Assembly: GCF_026157035.1 (NCBI RefSeq) | Contig: NZ_JANJZA010000001.1 | Location: forward strand, 847,001 to 911,000 | DNA from: Sphingomicrobium nitratireducens | GTDB taxonomy: Bacteria; Pseudomonadota; Alphaproteobacteria; Sphingomonadales; Sphingomonadaceae | DNA: 64,000 nucleotides | Direction of reading: 5' to 3' | Shown: piece by piece, positions 11,135 to 22,704 of the stretch | How the letters are laid out: every line of letters starts with the position of its first letter | Numbering within the stretch: position 1 is the stretch's first letter | Position numbers and translations under genes: made by a program | Notes under the pieces: model-generated | What the model saw: only the letters and a program-made list of their open reading frames with translations | Told to the model about the DNA's origin: nothing | Database searches by the model: none

Positions 11135-12163
11135 ATGGCGGCGCGGCTGGTCGAAGTGATCGTCCCCGATGCCGAGGTCGCCGACGCGAAGGCACTGATC
11201 GAACGCCATTGCCGCCGCTTCTGGCGCGTCAGCGTGCCTGGGCCGTTCGAGCAATTTAGCTGCCTCGTCCAGAGCCGCTACGTCGAGCGTTTCCTCGAGG
11301 ATATCGAGAAGCAATTCGGGAACATCGAGGGCTTCGAGGCCGTGGTCGTCGAGACAGAGGCACTGGTGCCTCCGCTCGAGGAGAGCCGCGCCACGGCGTT
11401 GCCGATCACGCTGGCACCGCCCTCAGCGCTCGAAGCCTTCTTCAGCCGCGACCGGCTGAGCACCGACGAACTTCATGACGATATCGCGCCGAGCGTCCAG
11501 TTGACGCCCGCCTTCCTCGCCATGGTCGTCCTATCCGCGATCATCGCCGCGCTGGGCATGCGCGCGGGCAATACGGCAGTGGTGATCGGTGCGATGGTCG
11601 TCGCACCGCTGCTCGGCCCGTCGATGGGACTGGCGCTGGGCGCGACGGTCGGCGACGGGAGGCTCGCGCGGCGGGCGGCAGTCGCGCTCGCGGCAGGAGC
11701 TTTGGCAGCGGTCGCGGTGACGTTTCTCCTCGGGCTGCTGATCGACGTCGATCCCGGCGTCGACGAACTGAGATTGCGCGCCTCGGTCAAGCCGTCTGAC
11801 GTCGCGCTGGCGCTGGCCAGCGGGACGGCAGGCGTGCTCGCCTTCAGCCGGGGCCGGGCGCTGTCGCTGGTCGGGGTGATGATCGCGGTCGCTCTCGTCC
11901 CGCCGCTGGCAGCCGCGGGGCTATTCCTCGCGCACGGGCACGAGACGCTAGCCTACGGTGCGCTCTATCTGTTCGTGACGAACCTCGTTGCGGTGAACCT
12001 TGCCGGGATTGCGTCCTTCCTCGCGCAGGGGCTGCCGCCCAAGAGCTGGCGGATGACGGGCGGCATCCTTGCCGTCTGGGCGCTGGTGCTGCTGCTGTTC
12101 CTCGCAGCCATTTCGGGTCGTGCCCTGTTCGGAATCGCGGCGCCCGCGCTTCCCTATCTCTAG
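11135..12163 (+). CDS. DUF389 / TIGR00341 family membrane protein (342 aa)
   Basis: An N-terminal soluble domain (about residues 1-120), reminiscent of an ACT/PII-like fold in this family, precedes six or more hydrophobic segments. The signature AGNTAVVIGAMVVAPLLGPSMG (about residues 147-168, quoted in part) is the DUF389 hallmark; ALVPPLAAAGL follows. The molecular function of the family is not established. It lies 10 bp after the MarR-type gene and is probably co-transcribed with it, though a shared role is only a guess. Confidence 0.85.
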   Translation: MAARLVEVIVPDAEVADAKALIERHCRRFWRVSVPGPFEQFSCLVQSRYVERFLEDIEKQFGNIEGFEAVVVETEALVPPLEESRATALPITLAPPSALEAFFSRDRLSTDELHDDIAPSVQLTPAFLAMVVLSAIIAALGMRAGNTAVVIGAMVVAPLLGPSMGLALGATVGDGRLARRAAVALAAGALAAVAVTFLLGLLIDVDPGVDELRLRASVKPSDVALALASGTAGVLAFSRGRALSLVGVMIAVALVPPLAAAGLFLAHGHETLAYGALYLFVTNLVAVNLAGIASFLAQGLPPKSWRMTGGILAVWALVLLLFLAAISGRALFGIAAPALPYL

Positions 12164-12201
12164 CGCTGCACGCGCCACCATCTCGCCTCAATCATGTTGC
12201 A

Positions 12202-12229
12202 TTGCGGCATCGACGCCGATGCTGTAGGG
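12202..12229 (+). promoter_or_regulatory. Possible typA promoter
   Basis: TTGCGG (12202-12207), 16 nt, then GTAGGG (12224-12229), 34 nt before the typA start. It resembles the TTGnnn-N15/16-CTAnnn elements found before the r-protein blocks, but the second hexamer deviates at its first two bases, so support is weaker. Confidence 0.3.
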
Positions 12230-12263
12230 CGCGGCCCGAAAACTCCCTGTTGGAAAAATAATC

Positions 12264-14081
12264 ATGACTCTTCGCAACGTCGCGATCATCGCGCACGTCG
12301 ACCACGGCAAGACCACGCTCGTCGACCAGCTCTTCCGCCAGTCGGGCACCTTCCGCGAAAACCAGCGGATCGAGGAACGCGCGATGGATTCGAACGACCT
12401 CGAGAAGGAGCGCGGGATCACCATTCTCGCCAAGTGCACCTCGGTCGAATGGAACGGCACGCGCATCAACATCGTCGATACGCCCGGTCACGCCGACTTC
12501 GGCGCCGAGGTGGAGCGCATCCTCTCGATGGTCGACGGGGTGATCCTCCTGGTGGACGCGGCCGAAGGGCCGATGCCGCAGACCAAGTTCGTGACCGGCA
12601 AGGCGCTCGGCCTCGGGCTTCGCCCAATCGTGGTCGTCAACAAGATCGACCGCCCCGACGCGCGTCCGGCCGAAGTGCTCGACGAAGTGTTCGAACTGTT
12701 CCTCAACCTCGACGCCAATGACGAGCAATTGGACTTCCCGGTCCTCTATGCGTCGGGCCGAGCGGGCTATGCCGGCCTTACCGACGACGTGCGCGAGGGC
12801 GATCTCACGCCGCTGTTCGAGAAGATCGTCGGGCATGTCCCCGAGCCGGGCCTCGACGAGACGGCCGAGTTCAAGATGCTCGCCACGCTGCTCGACCGCG
12901 ACAATTTTCTCGGTCGTATCCTGACCGGTCGCATCGAGAGCGGCACGCTCAAGGTCGGCGACCCGATCAAGGCATTGGACGTCAAGGGCAACAAGGTCGA
13001 GGAAGGCCGCTGCACCAAGCTGTTCGCGTTCGAAGGGCTCGAGCGCGTGCCGGTGGAAGAGGCCAAGGCGGGCGACATCGTCGCGATCGCGGGTCTCGTG
13101 AAGGCGACCGTGTCGAACACGATCGGCACGCCGGCGATGACCGAACCGCTCGCCGCGCGCGAGATCGATCCGCCGACGCTCAGCATGACCTTCGCGGTCA
13201 ACGACAGCCCCTATGCCGGCCAGGACGGCGACAAGGTGCAGAGCCGCGTGATCCGCGACCGCCTCGAGCGCGAGGCGGAATCGAACGTCGCGATCCGCAT
13301 CTCCGAAAGCAGCGACAAGGACGCGTTCGAAGTGGCCGGGCGCGGCGAACTGCAGCTCGGCGTGCTGATCGAGAACATGCGCCGCGAGGGTTTCGAACTG
13401 TCGATCTCGCGTCCGCGCGTGCTGTTCCGCGAGGGCGAGGGCGGCCGCGAAGAGCCCTACGAGACGGTCGTTGTCGACGTCGACGACGAATTCTCGGGCA
13501 CGGTCGTCGAGAAGATGGCGCTGCGCAAGGCCGAGATGACCGACATGCGTCCCTCGGGCGGCGGCAAGACGCGCCTGACGTTCAGCGCGCCCTCGCGCGG
13601 CCTCATCGGCTATCATGGCGAATTCCTGTCCGATACGCGCGGCACCGGGATCATGAATCGGATCTTCGAGAAATATGGCCCCTACAAGGGCCAGATCACG
13701 GGGCGCCAGAACGGCGTGCTCATCTCGATGGACAAGGGCGAGGCGGTTGCCTACGCGCTCAACAGCCTCGAGGATCGCGGCATCCTGTTCGTCTCGCCCG
13801 GCGAGAAGCTCTATCAGGGCATGGTCATCGGCGAGAACGCCAAGCCGCAGGATCTCGAAGTCAATGCCCAGAAGTCCAAGCAGCTGACCAACTTCCGCGC
13901 GAGCGGTAAGGACGAAGGCATCCGCCTGACCCCGCCGCGTCGCATGACGCTGGAGCAGGCGATCGCCTACATCCAGGACGACGAACTGGTCGAAGTCACG
14001 CCGACGACGATCCGCATCCGCAAGCGCCACCTCGACCCGCACGAGCGCAAGAAGCACGCGCGCAAGCTTGAAAATGCCTGA
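12264..14081 (+). CDS. typA: Translational GTPase TypA/BipA (605 aa)
   Basis: Ribosome-associated GTPase involved in 50S assembly and stress or cold growth. All G motifs are present: [10 protein letters not shown] (G1), RGITI (G2), DTPGHADFG (G3) and [10 protein letters not shown] (G4). EF-G-like domains II, III and V follow, then the BipA-specific C-terminal domain ([18 protein letters not shown]). The length matches the family. The start ATG at 12264 is supported by the N-terminal [13 protein letters not shown]. It is a single-gene unit, with a low-GC hairpin plus T run 36 bp after the stop. Confidence 0.97.
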   Translation: MTLRNVAIIAHVDHGKTTLVDQLFRQSGTFRENQRIEERAMDSNDLEKERGITILAKCTSVEWNGTRINIVDTPGHADFGAEVERILSMVDGVILLVDAAEGPMPQTKFVTGKALGLGLRPIVVVNKIDRPDARPAEVLDEVFELFLNLDANDEQLDFPVLYASGRAGYAGLTDDVREGDLTPLFEKIVGHVPEPGLDETAEFKMLATLLDRDNFLGRILTGRIESGTLKVGDPIKALDVKGNKVEEGRCTKLFAFEGLERVPVEEAKAGDIVAIAGLVKATVSNTIGTPAMTEPLAAREIDPPTLSMTFAVNDSPYAGQDGDKVQSRVIRDRLEREAESNVAIRISESSDKDAFEVAGRGELQLGVLIENMRREGFELSISRPRVLFREGEGGREEPYETVVVDVDDEFSGTVVEKMALRKAEMTDMRPSGGGKTRLTFSAPSRGLIGYHGEFLSDTRGTGIMNRIFEKYGPYKGQITGRQNGVLISMDKGEAVAYALNSLEDRGILFVSPGEKLYQGMVIGENAKPQDLEVNAQKSKQLTNFRASGKDEGIRLTPPRRMTLEQAIAYIQDDELVEVTPTTIRIRKRHLDPHERKKHARKLENA

Positions 14082-14375
14082 TGAAAGCTGAACGGATATT
14101 CAGATTTGTGCGCTGCAACTGAATATTTGTTCAGTTTTTACAGTGGGTTGCCCCGTTCGTCTCAAGTCGGGAACGGTTGATCTAGTGTTAAACTTGCGTT
14201 TGTCTGCATAATCCTTATCTGGGCTCTGTAACGGAAAGAGCGAGGGAAAACGGTCCCGTGGAGGGTGATCGTTTTCGAGTGCGAGACGGACAGGAGCTAC
14301 CCGCGCGCTGGCCCATCCCCCGGGATGCGATGCCACCGACACGGCGAATGACTGGCCGCACGTTTTTGAGCGGAC
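14082..14375. other. Intergenic region between typA and the SleB-like gene
   Basis: 294 bp, AT-richer than its surroundings. It holds the typA hairpin at 14117-14140 and a 7-bp inverted repeat (GAAAACG 14246-14252 / CGTTTTC 14270-14276) about 100 bp before the SleB-like start, probably in that gene's leader. A GTTAAAC motif at 14187-14193 looks like half of a CtrA site only. I see no gene here. Confidence 0.5.
14117..14140 (+). terminator. Hairpin with T run after typA
   Basis: AACTGAA (14117-14123) pairs with TTCAGTT (14130-14136) around a 6-nt loop, followed by further T residues. The stem is AT-rich and therefore weak, but position and T run fit an intrinsic terminator for typA. Confidence 0.5.
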
Positions 14376-14963
14376 ATGAAGCGGATTTGGGGGGCCGGCA
14401 TCTTGCCGGCGATGGCCGGTATTATGCTGTCGACCGGTGGGTCGCAGGCGCTGGCACAGACGATGAACAACATTCCGGTGGTCAAGGCGGTCTTCGATCG
14501 CGATACCGTCGAACAGGCCGCCGATGCGGCCATCGAAAGCGAAGAAAAGACGCTCGACCAGCTGGTCGAGGAGTATCGCGGTGGCGATGCACTCGATCGC
14601 GAGGCCAACTGCCTTGCGACCGCGGTCTACTTCGAAGCGCGCGGCGAGAGCCTCGAGGGCCAGCTTGCGGTTGCCGACGTGGTCCTGAACCGCGCCGAGA
14701 GCGGCCAGTACCCCTCGGACTGGTGCTCGGTCGTGAAGCAGAAAGCGCAATTCAGCTTCGTCAAGAACGGTCGCTTTCCCAAGGTCACCGAGTACGAGGC
14801 CTGGGAAGATGCCAAGGCGATCGCGCGCATCGCGATCGACGGGGCAAGCGAAATCGTTCGCGGCGACGTGCTGTGGTACCATGCCGACTATGTCGCGCCG
14901 ACGTGGCGTCGCAACCTCAACCAGGTGACCAAGGTCGGCGTGCACATCTTCTACCGCGCCTAA
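14376..14963 (+). CDS. SleB-like cell wall hydrolase (195 aa)
   Basis: Exported protein with a signal peptide (MKRIWGAGIL to about residue 27, ending SQALA). The hydrolase_2 domain begins near residue 75: ANCLATAVYFEARGES contains the catalytic-type glutamate, then VVLNRAESGQYPSDWCSVV. In spore formers SleB is a lytic transglycosylase of cortex; in non-sporulating alphaproteobacteria relatives act as peptidoglycan hydrolases in growth or division. The domain is complete though the protein is short. It stands alone, 412 bp from typA's start-proximal neighbour units and 140 bp before the response regulator. Confidence 0.85.
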   Translation: MKRIWGAGILPAMAGIMLSTGGSQALAQTMNNIPVVKAVFDRDTVEQAADAAIESEEKTLDQLVEEYRGGDALDREANCLATAVYFEARGESLEGQLAVADVVLNRAESGQYPSDWCSVVKQKAQFSFVKNGRFPKVTEYEAWEDAKAIARIAIDGASEIVRGDVLWYHADYVAPTWRRNLNQVTKVGVHIFYRA

Positions 14964-14981
14964 AATCCTCCTGACATCGCT

Positions 14982-15042
14982 GGAGCGCCACGGCTGGCCG
15001 TAAACCCCGTTCAACGGGGATTGGGGAAAGCGGTGGCGCTCC
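14982..15042 (+). other. Nested stem-loop element (candidate leader, terminator or small RNA)
   Basis: GGAGCGCCAC (14982-14991) pairs perfectly with GTGGCGCTCC (15033-15042). Inside lies a second perfect pair, CCCCGTT / AACGGGG (15005-15019). No T run follows, so it is not a textbook intrinsic terminator. It sits 60 nt before the response-regulator start and 19 nt after the SleB-like stop. Confidence 0.5.
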
Positions 15043-15102
15043 TGTCTTATGTGACTGGCCCGCAGCCGTTTTTCCGGTTGCCTCAAGGGGGGAGCCAAAG
15101 CG

Positions 15103-15612
15103 ATGCTCAACATGCTGATCGTCGAGGATGACGCGCAGCTTGCCGTCACGCTCAAATATCTGGTGGAGGACAATCCGCGCTACCGCGTCGTGGCGACCGC
15201 AGAAGACGAGGCCGGGGCGATCGAGGCGGCCGAGCGGTACGATCCGGATCTTGCGCTCGTCGATCTCAAGCTGGCGCACGGATCGACCGGGTTCGCGGTG
15301 GCAGTCCGGCTGGCCGATCTGGGCATTCCCACCTTCTTCGTCACCGGCAAGGCACCCTCCTTCCCGATGCCCGACCTGGCGCTCGGGTGCCTGGTCAAGC
15401 CGTTCACCGCCGAGGACGTCCACCGCGGACTGGCAGCGGCGGAGGACGTGATGCGCGGGCGCGAGGTGCTGCGCAAGAAGCTGCCGGACAATCTGCTGCT
15501 CTACGAGCACGGGACGGAGGACGAGGAGGCGCCGGGATTCATTCCCTCGCGCAGGAGCCTCAGGACGCGCCTCGAACACTGGATCGCGGGCACGCAGACG
15601 CAGAGCCACTAG
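15103..15612 (+). CDS. Response regulator receiver-domain protein (169 aa)
   Basis: CheY-like receiver. The acidic pair is EDD (8-10), the phosphoacceptor Asp54 is in LALVDLKL, the switch Thr81 in FFVTGKA, and the conserved Lys in CLVKPFT near residue 104. After the receiver (ends about residue 120) comes a 45-residue tail with no recognisable DNA-binding or enzymatic domain, ending in a basic helix. It therefore probably acts through protein contact. GGGGGAG precedes the ATG. No histidine kinase is adjacent, so the partner is unknown. It ends 39 bp before the 3' end of tRNA-Gln, which is on the other strand. Confidence 0.88.
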   Translation: MLNMLIVEDDAQLAVTLKYLVEDNPRYRVVATAEDEAGAIEAAERYDPDLALVDLKLAHGSTGFAVAVRLADLGIPTFFVTGKAPSFPMPDLALGCLVKPFTAEDVHRGLAAAEDVMRGREVLRKKLPDNLLLYEHGTEDEEAPGFIPSRRSLRTRLEHWIAGTQTQSH

Positions 15613-15650
15613 AGGGCGGAGCGCGTTCGGTTTTCCGGGGAGGCGGCGGC

Positions 15651-15724
15651 TGGATGCCCCATGAGGATTCGAACCTCAATTGACGGAGTCAGAGTCCGTA
15701 GTCTTACCATTAGACGATGGGGCA
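15651..15724 (-). tRNA. tRNA-Gln (anticodon CTG)
   Basis: Read on the minus strand, the acceptor TGCCCCA pairs with TGGGGCA, followed by a T discriminator and an encoded CCA (15653-15651). The anticodon stem ACGGA/TCCGT encloses the loop CTCTGAC, giving anticodon CTG. The T arm contains GGTTCGAATCC. A strong promoter candidate lies 18 bp upstream. Confidence 0.95.
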
Positions 15725-15742
15725 ATGCCTGCCGGGGGCGCC

Positions 15743-15770
15743 GAATAGGAAGGACGCGCCGCCCTGTCAA
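15743..15770 (-). promoter_or_regulatory. tRNA-Gln promoter
   Basis: On the minus strand TTGACA (15770-15765), 16 nt, CTATTC (15748-15743). Initiation would fall about 12 nt before the tRNA 5' end. It is one of the set of TTGnnn-N15/16-CTAnnn elements in this window. Confidence 0.7.
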
Positions 15771-15881
15771 CGCCCTCTTTGACGCCCGGTTGCCTAAAAC
15801 ACGCAAAAGCGGGTAAGGCTGTCCACAGGTCAGCCGCGCGGAATGGCTCGCGCGGTGCAGAAGAACGAATGGACAAGGCCC

Positions 15882-16925
15882 ATGGCGCAGCCCGATGCTG
15901 CCAAGGCGCCGCCGCCCCGCCGCAGGGGAGGAAGAGGCAAGAAGCCGCCACCACGGCGGGTTCCCGAGCGCAATTACGGCGCGCTCGACCTCGGCACGAA
16001 CAATTGCCGCCTGTTGATCGCACGCCCGACGCAGGGCGGATTTACCGTCATCGACGCCTTCTCGCGCATCGTCCGGCTGGGCGAGGGACTGAGCCAGTCC
16101 GGTCGTCTCAGCGACGACGCGATGGATCGCGCGGTCGGCGCGCTCGGCATCTGCGCGCAGAAACTCAAGCGCCGCAACGTCGCACTGGCGCGTTCGGTCG
16201 CGACCGAGGCCTGTCGCCGCGCGGTCAACGGGCGCCAGTTCATTGACCGCGTGCGCCGCGAAACGGGCATCGCGCTCGACATCATCCCGCCGCAGGAAGA
16301 GGCGCGACTGGCAGTGCTGGGCTGTCACACGCTGCTAGGACCTGGCGACGGGCCGGCGGTGATCTTCGACATCGGTGGCGGCTCGACCGAGCTGGTGCTG
16401 GTCGAACCGGACGAGGAGACGCCCAAGATCCGCGCGTGGTGGTCGGCGCCGTGGGGGGTTGTCTCGCTGACCGAAAGCGAAGGCCGCGAGGCGATCGAGG
16501 GGCCGGACCGCTTGAAGGCCTACGAGCGGATGCGCGAGCGCGCGCGCCGCGGCTTCGCGCGCTTCGCCGAGTGGCTCCCCAAGGACCGCGACGATATCCG
16601 CCTGCTCGGCACGTCTGGGACGGTGACGACGCTCGCTTCCGTCTACCTCCAGTTGCCGAGCTACGACCGACGCGCGGTCGACGGGCTCAAGGTCCCGACC
16701 GGGTCGATGCGCGAGATCTCGACGTTGATCAGCGAACTCGATTTCCCCGGCCGCTCGGCCCTGCCGTGCATCGGCTCCGAACGCGCCGACATGGTGGTCG
16801 CGGGCTGCGCGATCCTCGAGGCGATCCTCGACATCTGGCCGGCGTCCGAACTGGGCGTGGCCGATCGCGGTATCCGCGAGGGCATCCTGCGTTCGCTGAT
16901 GATGCGCGACGGGTACCAGCTGTGA
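15882..16925 (+). CDS. Ppx/GppA family exopolyphosphatase / (p)ppGpp phosphohydrolase (347 aa)
   Basis: Actin-fold phosphatase of polyphosphate or pppGpp. ALDLGTNNCRLLIA is the phosphate 1 loop, FDIGGGSTELVLVE the phosphate 2 loop, and LLGTSGTVTTLASV the adenosine-type segment. It is a short form, without the C-terminal HD domain of E. coli Ppx/GppA. The N-terminus carries a basic Arg/Lys/Pro-rich tail (about 30 residues). I chose the ATG at 15882 because AAGG precedes it; the in-frame ATG at 15843 would add 13 residues. Its stop overlaps the GTG of rlmE (GTGA), so polyphosphate or alarmone turnover is coupled to an rRNA modification gene. Confidence 0.9.
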   Translation: MAQPDAAKAPPPRRRGGRGKKPPPRRVPERNYGALDLGTNNCRLLIARPTQGGFTVIDAFSRIVRLGEGLSQSGRLSDDAMDRAVGALGICAQKLKRRNVALARSVATEACRRAVNGRQFIDRVRRETGIALDIIPPQEEARLAVLGCHTLLGPGDGPAVIFDIGGGSTELVLVEPDEETPKIRAWWSAPWGVVSLTESEGREAIEGPDRLKAYERMRERARRGFARFAEWLPKDRDDIRLLGTSGTVTTLASVYLQLPSYDRRAVDGLKVPTGSMREISTLISELDFPGRSALPCIGSERADMVVAGCAILEAILDIWPASELGVADRGIREGILRSLMMRDGYQL

Positions 16926-17614
16926 GCCGCTCGCCGCGCTCGGGGCGCGCCGGCAAGGAGCGGGTCAAGACCGCGCGGCGCCGCAGTGCGTCCTCGACGC
17001 GCTGGTTGCAGCGGCAATTGAATGACCCTTACGTCAAGAAGGCGAAGGCGGAAGGCTATCGAAGCCGCGCCGCCTACAAGCTGATCGAGCTCGACGACCG
17101 GTTCGAGTTCCTCAAGGGCGCCAAGGGCGTGGTCGATCTCGGCATCGCGCCGGGCGGCTGGGCGCAAGTCGTGCGCCAGCGCGCGCCCAAGGCCGGCGTG
17201 GTCGGCATCGACCTGCTCGAGACCGACCCGATCGACGGCGTCACCATCCTCCAGATGGACTTCATGGACGACGCGGCGCCGAAACTCCTCAAGGACGCGC
17301 TCGGCGGGGAGGCGGACGTGGTGCTCTCGGACATGGCGGCCAACACGGTCGGGCACAAGCAAACCGATCACTTGCGCACGATGGGGCTGATCGAGGCGGG
17401 ACTGGAGTTCGCGACCGAGATCCTGGCGCCCGGCGGCACCTATGTCGCCAAGGTGCTCGCGGGCGGGGCCGACAACAATCTCGTCGCGCAGATGCGGCGC
17501 CACTTTGCCAGCGTCAAGCATGCCAAGCCGCCCGCCAGCCGCAAGGGCTCAAGCGAATGGTACGTGGTCGCGCAGGGCTTCAAGGGACACCGCGACGGGA
17601 CGGGAGAGGCCTAG
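16922..17614 (+). CDS. rlmE: 23S rRNA (uridine-2552-2'-O)-methyltransferase RlmE/FtsJ (230 aa)
   Basis: Methylates U2552 in the A loop of 23S rRNA late in 50S assembly. The K-D-K-E catalytic set is visible: Lys in SRAAYKLIELD, Asp in VLSDMAANTVGHK, Lys in YVAKVLAGG, Glu in SSEWYVV. The SAM site is VDLGIAPGGWAQV. The N-terminal basic tail (about 25 residues) is longer than in E. coli. It starts at a GTG overlapping the phosphatase stop. Its TAG stop lies in a CTAG palindrome shared with the stop of the convergent DsbA-like gene. Confidence 0.95.
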   Translation: MSRSPRSGRAGKERVKTARRRSASSTRWLQRQLNDPYVKKAKAEGYRSRAAYKLIELDDRFEFLKGAKGVVDLGIAPGGWAQVVRQRAPKAGVVGIDLLETDPIDGVTILQMDFMDDAAPKLLKDALGGEADVVLSDMAANTVGHKQTDHLRTMGLIEAGLEFATEILAPGGTYVAKVLAGGADNNLVAQMRRHFASVKHAKPPASRKGSSEWYVVAQGFKGHRDGTGEA

Positions 17615-18318
17615 CCCTCGCGGGCGCGCCGCGCGGCAGCGACCGCGTCGGAATAGGCCTGGTAGCCGTCGGCCGAATTGATCACCCGGTTGCCGATGAC
17701 GAACAGCGGAGTCCCGGTCGCGCCGAGCAGACCCGCGAGCTCGTAATTGCGCTCGATCTCCGCGTCGAAGGCGGGGTCCTCGATCGCCTTGAGGTCGAGC
17801 CCGACCTTGGTGAGCGCCTGCGTGATGTTTTCCTCGTTGGGGCGACCGAGCGCCCACAGTGCTTCGTGGAAGTCGTGGAAGCGGCCCGCCTTGGAAGCGG
17901 CGAGCGAGGCCTTGGCCGCGATCACGCTGTCGGGGCCTAGCACGGGCAGTTCGCGATAGACGACGCGCAGGCCCTCGTCCTCGGCGACCAGCTTGTCGAT
18001 ATCGGGCTTGGCCTGGCGGCAGAAACCGCACGCATAGTCGTAGAATTCGACGAGAACGACCTCGGGCTCCTTGGCCCCGTCCCAGCTGGAGCCGTACGGG
18101 GTTTCCAGCAGCGCGCGATTGCTCTCGATCAGCGGCGCATATTGCTGGTCCCGCAGCGCGTCGGCGGCATCGACGAGGATGTCGGGATGCGCCGTCATCG
18201 TGTCGCGCACCAACCGCTCGCCGAGCATGGCTGGGCCGGCCATCATCAGGATGCCCACGCCCGCGACCGCCCCGAGCAGTCCTCCACCCAGGCCCGCATA
18301 CCACGCCGCTTTCGCCAT
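17611..18318 (-). CDS. DsbA-family thiol:disulfide oxidoreductase (235 aa)
   Basis: Periplasmic thioredoxin-fold protein. A hydrophobic N-terminal segment (residues 6-31) is a membrane anchor or signal. The redox motif is C97-G-F-C100 in DYACGFCRQ, and the cis-proline loop is GTPLFVIG. The segment before the domain resembles Com1-like DsbA proteins. The ATG overlaps by 1 bp the stop of the M48 protease gene upstream (TAATG), so the two envelope-quality proteins are translated together. The C-terminus meets rlmE in a shared CTAG. Confidence 0.9.
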   Translation of the reverse strand: MAKAAWYAGLGGGLLGAVAGVGILMMAGPAMLGERLVRDTMTAHPDILVDAADALRDQQYAPLIESNRALLETPYGSSWDGAKEPEVVLVEFYDYACGFCRQAKPDIDKLVAEDEGLRVVYRELPVLGPDSVIAAKASLAASKAGRFHDFHEALWALGRPNEENITQALTKVGLDLKAIEDPAFDAEIERNYELAGLLGATGTPLFVIGNRVINSADGYQAYSDAVAAARRAREG

Positions 18319-19673
18319 TACTTGTCCTTGTCTTTCTTGATCGCCGTCTCGCTTACCATGGCGATATCCTGCGCGCGAAGCCAGTCCGGGCTCGCCTCGG
18401 GTGTGCCGGCCATGGCGCGCTGCGCGCTGGCGAGGGCGAGCTTGTGTTCGCCCATCAGGTTGAAGCGCTCGGCCGAGGCGAGGGCGGCACCGGCCTCGTT
18501 GCCCTCGCGGTCGTAGATCATGCCGAGCTGGAACCAGGCGAAGGGATTTTCGCGGTCGCGATGAACCGCGGCGCGCAGTAGCCCCTCCGCCTCCTTGTAG
18601 TAGGTCGCATCTTCGGTCGACACGAGCGCGTGGGCGAGCGTCGTCGATATGAGCGTCTGCTCAGGCGCCAGCTCGACCGCACGGCGCAGAGGAGCGATGG
18701 CGAGGTCGGGATGGCCCGATTCTAGCAGGATCTGGCCCTTGAGCTCGAGGAAATAGGGATCGGTCGGGTCGGCCGCGACGAGCGTGTCAGCCTCGGCCAT
18801 CGCCTGTTCGGGATAGGCGCCGCGATGATAGGCGTAGGCGCGGGCATAATGGGCGGGCACGCTCTGGTCGCTCGCCGGATAGTCGCGCGCGGCCCGTTTG
18901 GGGTCGATATAGCCGATCAGTTTGGCCTTGACCCTGTCGAAGCGGGCGTTGAGCAACGGGTCGACGGGGCGGTCCCACGCGGGATCTCGCTGGTAGATAT
19001 CGCTCAGCGACGCGATGCGCTCCCCGCTCAAGGGGTGGGTGCGCCAGTAGCTGTCCTCCTGCGGAATGTTGAGGCGGAATTCCTGGTTCTGCAGCTTCTT
19101 GAAGAATTCGAGGCTGCCGCGTCCCGAAACGCCCGCCGCCGACAAGTAGCGCGCGCCCGCCATGTCGGCGGAGGTTTCCTGAGTCCGCGTGAAGGCGAGG
19201 AACTTGGTCAGCGCCGCCTGCTGGCCGGCCATCATGATGCCCATGCCCGCATCGCCTGCACCCGCCGCAATCGCCGCCACGCCCAGGAGCAGCGAGGCCA
19301 GCGAAATACCGGTCGCGCTTTTCGCGCCGCCCGCCATGCGCACGACGTGCCCGCCCTCGATATGACCTAGTTCGTGTGCGATGACGGCCTGGAGCTGGCC
19401 GACATGGTCGGCTTCCTCGATCAACCCCGAGTGGATGTAGACGACCTGGCCGCCCGCGACGAAGGCGTTGATGCTGTCGTCGTTGAGAAGGACGAAGTCG
19501 ACATTCTCGGGCCGCAGCCCCGCCGCTTCCACCAGCGGCTTTGCGATGTCGTCGACGAACTGTTCGGTCTCCGCATCGCGCAGGGCAGTCTGCGCGGCGG
19601 CGGGTCTCGCGAACAATGTCGCGGCTAGCAGCAGCGTGAAGAGCCAGCGGACGGAATGGGATGCGCGCGTCAT
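18318..19673 (-). CDS. M48 family metalloprotease with TPR region (451 aa, BepA-like)
   Basis: Periplasmic zinc protease. A signal peptide spans about residues 1-27 (ending PAAAQ). The zinc site is H100-E-L-G-H104 in AVIAHELGHIEGGH, and the third ligand is Glu in TQETSADMAG. The C-terminal half (about 260-440) has TPR-like helices, such as AIAPLRRAVELAPEQ and NPFAWFQLGMIY. This layout matches BepA/YfgC, which helps LptD assembly and degrades misfolded outer-membrane proteins. The start at 19673 is the only ATG that leaves an intact signal peptide. The stop overlaps the DsbA-like start, which fits, since LptD needs disulfides. Confidence 0.9.
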   Translation of the reverse strand: MTRASHSVRWLFTLLLAATLFARPAAAQTALRDAETEQFVDDIAKPLVEAAGLRPENVDFVLLNDDSINAFVAGGQVVYIHSGLIEEADHVGQLQAVIAHELGHIEGGHVVRMAGGAKSATGISLASLLLGVAAIAAGAGDAGMGIMMAGQQAALTKFLAFTRTQETSADMAGARYLSAAGVSGRGSLEFFKKLQNQEFRLNIPQEDSYWRTHPLSGERIASLSDIYQRDPAWDRPVDPLLNARFDRVKAKLIGYIDPKRAARDYPASDQSVPAHYARAYAYHRGAYPEQAMAEADTLVAADPTDPYFLELKGQILLESGHPDLAIAPLRRAVELAPEQTLISTTLAHALVSTEDATYYKEAEGLLRAAVHRDRENPFAWFQLGMIYDREGNEAGAALASAERFNLMGEHKLALASAQRAMAGTPEASPDWLRAQDIAMVSETAIKKDKDK

Positions 19674-19711
19674 GGGGCCTTTTGAACCATCCGGGGGCTG
19701 AACCGCAAATG

Positions 19712-19741
19712 AAAGGGGCCGCCCCGTGAAGGAGCGGCCCC
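19712..19741 (-). terminator. Intrinsic terminator of rne
   Basis: GGGGCCGC (19741-19734 on the minus strand) pairs with GCGGCCCC (19722-19715), followed by TTTCATTT. It lies 9 bp after the rne stop and separates it from the M48/DsbA unit. Confidence 0.75.
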
Positions 19742-19749
19742 GGTCTTGA

Positions 19750-22323
<2,574 letters not shown>

Positions 22324-22704
22324 TCAAAATTCTCCGGGCGCGCGGCGACCTTGCGATCAGGCGGCGCGCCATGGTTGCGGCCCACGCGGCCGGCATCATG
22401 CCGGGGGCGAGGGCGGACTGAACGGAAACTGCTTTCGCCGCGTGGGCCATCACCGGGTTTCCGGTGAAAGACGCGCGCCGACGCTGGGATGCGTCTGCGC
22501 GGATATCGTCCTGTGGCGTCATGCGGCGTCAACCTCGTGGACCGACGGCCGGAATGGCCGCTCGGCGGTTTTCGGCCATCGAAAGGCCGTTACCGGCGCT
22601 CCGGTTAGCATTGCCGCTTCGCGCCCGCAACCAATTCCCGTCCCGTTTCGCTACCGGACCGACGGGACTTGATGGCGCGGTGTCCTTCGCCCAAGGATGT
22701 TGCC
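22324..22704. other. rne leader and rne/amidase divergent region
   Basis: 381 bp without a credible gene. On the rne side there are three hairpin candidates: CCGGCATCATGCCGG (22390-22404), TCACCGG/CCGGTGA with a 4-nt loop (22450-22467), and CGGCC/GGCCG with a 7-nt loop (22573-22589). They probably form the 5' untranslated region of rne. The promoter for rne would lie near or beyond 22600, but I cannot place it. AAGGA before 22705 is the amidase Shine-Dalgarno. Confidence 0.5.

Noticed and set aside
14185-14200. CtrA binding site before the SleB-like gene
   Set aside because: Only a single GTTAAAC half-site is present; the second half at the proper distance is missing.
15609-16328. Minus-strand frame through tRNA-Gln and the Ppx/GppA gene
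   Set aside because: It runs through a tRNA and antisense to a clear phosphatase; no family signature.
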